Assembly (NCBI GenBank): GCA_025934335.1
Contig: JAICYG010000142.1
Location: 1 to 7,047 of the forward strand
Direction: 5' to 3'
DNA length: 7,047 nt
Source of the DNA: Thermoleophilia bacterium
Lineage (GTDB): Bacteria > Actinomycetota > Thermoleophilia > Gaiellales > Gaiellaceae
In this document: positions 6,025-7,047 of the stretch, piece by piece
Numbering within the stretch: position 1 is the stretch's first letter
Layout: every line of letters starts with the position of its first letter
The notes under the pieces: generated by a model
Told to the model about the DNA's origin: nothing
The model's database searches: none
The model's input: only the letters and a program-made list of their open reading frames with translations
Position numbers and translations under genes: made by a program

Positions 6025-6930
6025 GAGACCGTCACCGCGAGCTCTGTCCGAAGCGTTCTCGGGTTCAGGCGGAGCACCTGGTGCGTCGCGCCGATCCCGA
6101 CCCAGATGCCGTTCGGCCGTGCCACGACCGCATCCGGGATGTCGGGCAGCCGCGCCGAGCGCTCGACGCGACCGGTGGCGATCGCTCGACGCTGGATCGA
6201 GCGGCGGAGTGCGTCGAGGGTCCAGAGCGCACCGTCTCCGACGGTGAGATCGTGCTGGAAGCCGCCGAGGTGGAGCGGCGCGACGGTCAGCCTGGTCGCC
6301 GCTCCCGAGTGCTCGTCCACGCGCACGATCGACCGTTCCTGCGCGATCCAGACGCTTCCCTCAGCAGCGGAAAGGTCGCCGAGCCCGATCCCGTCGATCG
6401 AGCTGAGCCGTCCGCTCCGGTCGATGTGTACGAGCCGGTCCCTGGCGGACACCCAGCAGCCGCTGCTGTCGGCCGCGAGGCGTCCTCCGCCCGGGACACG
6501 CCAGGAGCCGGAGCGCCTCCCGACCGGCGTGAAGCGAACCACCGAGTTGCCGCGGTGATCGCCCAGGAGCGCATAGACGCCTCCCCCACCGGCCGCCACG
6601 TAGAGCACCGACCCCTCCGACACGCGGAGGACGACGCGCGCTCGGTGGCTGCGGAGGTCGGTTCGCGTCAGGGTCCCGTCGACGAAGCCGTTCGCGACGC
6701 TCGCGACCCAGAGCGCCCCGTCCGAGACGACGACGCTCTGCGGATAGCGCGCGCTCCGGGTACGCGGCGCCCAGATCGCTCTGCCCGTCGTCGGCGAGAG
6801 GGTCTCGGATGCCGAACGGCCCCACGACGAAGACGCCGGCGGGCGTGACAGCGAGGTCGACGAAGTCGCCTCCCGCGACGGCGGCGGGCGCGAGCGCGAG
6901 TGCTGGGAGGGCGACGGCGAGGACACGCAC
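6021..6930 (-). pseudogene. Secreted beta-propeller protein, frameshifted near 6800
   Basis: The gene reads in two frames. The first (GTG 6930, or GTG 6966 two bases after the terminator T run) gives a clear signal peptide (RVLAVALPALALAPAAVAGG) and one blade, DFVDLAVTPAGVFVVGPFGIRD. Sequence of the same kind then continues in a different frame down to the TAG at 6021-6023. The join lies at the CCC of GACCCTCTCG on the minus strand (GGG, 6800-6802): removing one C gives GPFGIRD-LSPTTGRAIWAPR, a smooth blade, and an open frame of 302 codons. Six further blades follow, with recurring cores such as VSDGALWVAS, AAEGSVWIAQ, VGDGALWTLD and ARPNGIWVGI, so the total is probably seven. This resembles NHL/YVTN/Vgb-type propellers, usually binding or scaffold proteins outside the membrane; the ligand is unknown. 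The second frame alone is open over 6021-6926. The break is either a real mutation or a one-base assembly error. Confidence 0.75.
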
Positions 6931-6967
6931 GGTGCGACTACGGCCCCGGGGCGGGCTCAGGTCCACG

Positions 6968-6992
6968 AAAAAGGGCCCCTTATGGGGCCCTT
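6968..6992 (-). terminator. Intrinsic terminator of the rRNA operon
   Basis: On the minus strand a perfect 9-bp stem, AAGGGCCCC with GGGGCCCTT (6992-6984 and 6979-6971), closes a four-base loop ATAA. It runs into a five-base T tract (6972-6968) that overlaps the end of the stem. It lies about 12 bases past the 5S rRNA 3' end, in the right orientation to stop the rRNA transcript. It also lies directly before the propeller gene. Confidence 0.9.
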
Positions 6993-7004
6993 CAGAAGGA
7001 AAAT

Positions 7005-7047
7005 GGGCGGCGTCCTACTCTCCCGGGGGCTTGCGCCCCGAGTACCA
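7005..7047 (-). rRNA. rrf: 5S rRNA, 3' part (5' end outside window)
   Basis: Read on the minus strand, the last 43 bases are the 3' third of a 5S rRNA: TGGTACTCGGGG, a GGGGC-GCAA-GCCCC tetraloop hairpin, the near-invariant GGGAGAGTAGGACGCCGCC segment and the end of the terminal stem. The exact 3' end is placed at about 7005 by comparison with the usual 5S ending and could be off by a base or two. The rest of 5S, and presumably 23S and 16S, lies to the right of the window. Confidence 0.93.

Noticed and set aside
6796..6806. Programmed +1 frameshift in the propeller gene
   Set aside because: There is no stop codon or rare codon at the slip site and no prfB-like motif. A mutation or an assembly error is simpler.
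5220..6848. Very long open frame (542 codons) on the plus strand across the protease and propeller genes
   Set aside because: It is out of frame with the protease, its translation is Arg/Ala/Gly-rich low-complexity sequence, and it shows no motif. It is a high-GC shadow of two real genes.
6361..6966. Separate 201-residue minus-strand gene
   Set aside because: Only its first ~55 residues look like protein (signal peptide and one blade). After about 6800 it turns into Arg-rich shadow sequence while the propeller continues in the other frame.

Overview
The window is chromosomal DNA of a very GC-rich bacterium. Codon third positions are almost all G or C, GTG starts are common, and genes are packed with overlaps. 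The gene families (a GerMN/Gmad2 protein, a dgt-dnaG pair, an HtpX-type M48 protease) and the 5S rRNA 3' end fit a high-GC actinobacterium. A Thermoleophilia-like lineage is my best guess, but that rests on general resemblance and not on a search.

Layout, left to right. (1) 2-418 (+) is the C-terminal end of a GerMN-Gmad2 domain protein. (2) 458-530 (+) is tRNA-Asn(GUU), with a plausible -10 box upstream and a strong hairpin downstream. (3) 616-1020 (+) is a small exported protein with a cupredoxin-like fold whose copper-ligand Cys and Met are replaced. (4) 1007-4336 (-) is a three-gene operon read right to left: a short-chain dehydrogenase (SDR), a dGTPase-like HD hydrolase (dgt) and DNA primase (dnaG). 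(5) 4362-6024 (+) is a divergent three-gene operon: a histidine phosphatase, an 85-residue protein with an Sm/Hfq-like strand pattern and an acidic tail, and an HtpX-like membrane protease. (6) 6021-6930 (-) is a secreted, probably seven-bladed beta-propeller protein whose reading frame is broken near 6800. (7) 6968-6992 (-) is an intrinsic terminator, and 7005-7047 (-) is the 3' end of a 5S rRNA, so an rRNA operon ends here.

How the parts relate. The minus-strand operon links dNTP pool control (dgt) with replication priming (dnaG); dgt and dnaG are also neighbours in Mycobacterium. The two operons diverge from a 25-bp gap that holds an 11-bp palindrome able to supply a -10-like box on each strand. 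The 616-1020 and dnaG genes overlap tail to tail, as do the protease and propeller genes, which leaves no room for separate terminators. No CRISPR array, insertion sequence, phage gene or toxin/antitoxin module is visible, and no gene-free stretch exceeds 300 bases.

I see no obvious new multi-gene system. The items most worth a second look are the ligand-less cupredoxin, the Sm/Hfq-like protein coupled to a membrane protease, the symmetric divergent promoter region, and the broken propeller gene beside the rRNA operon.
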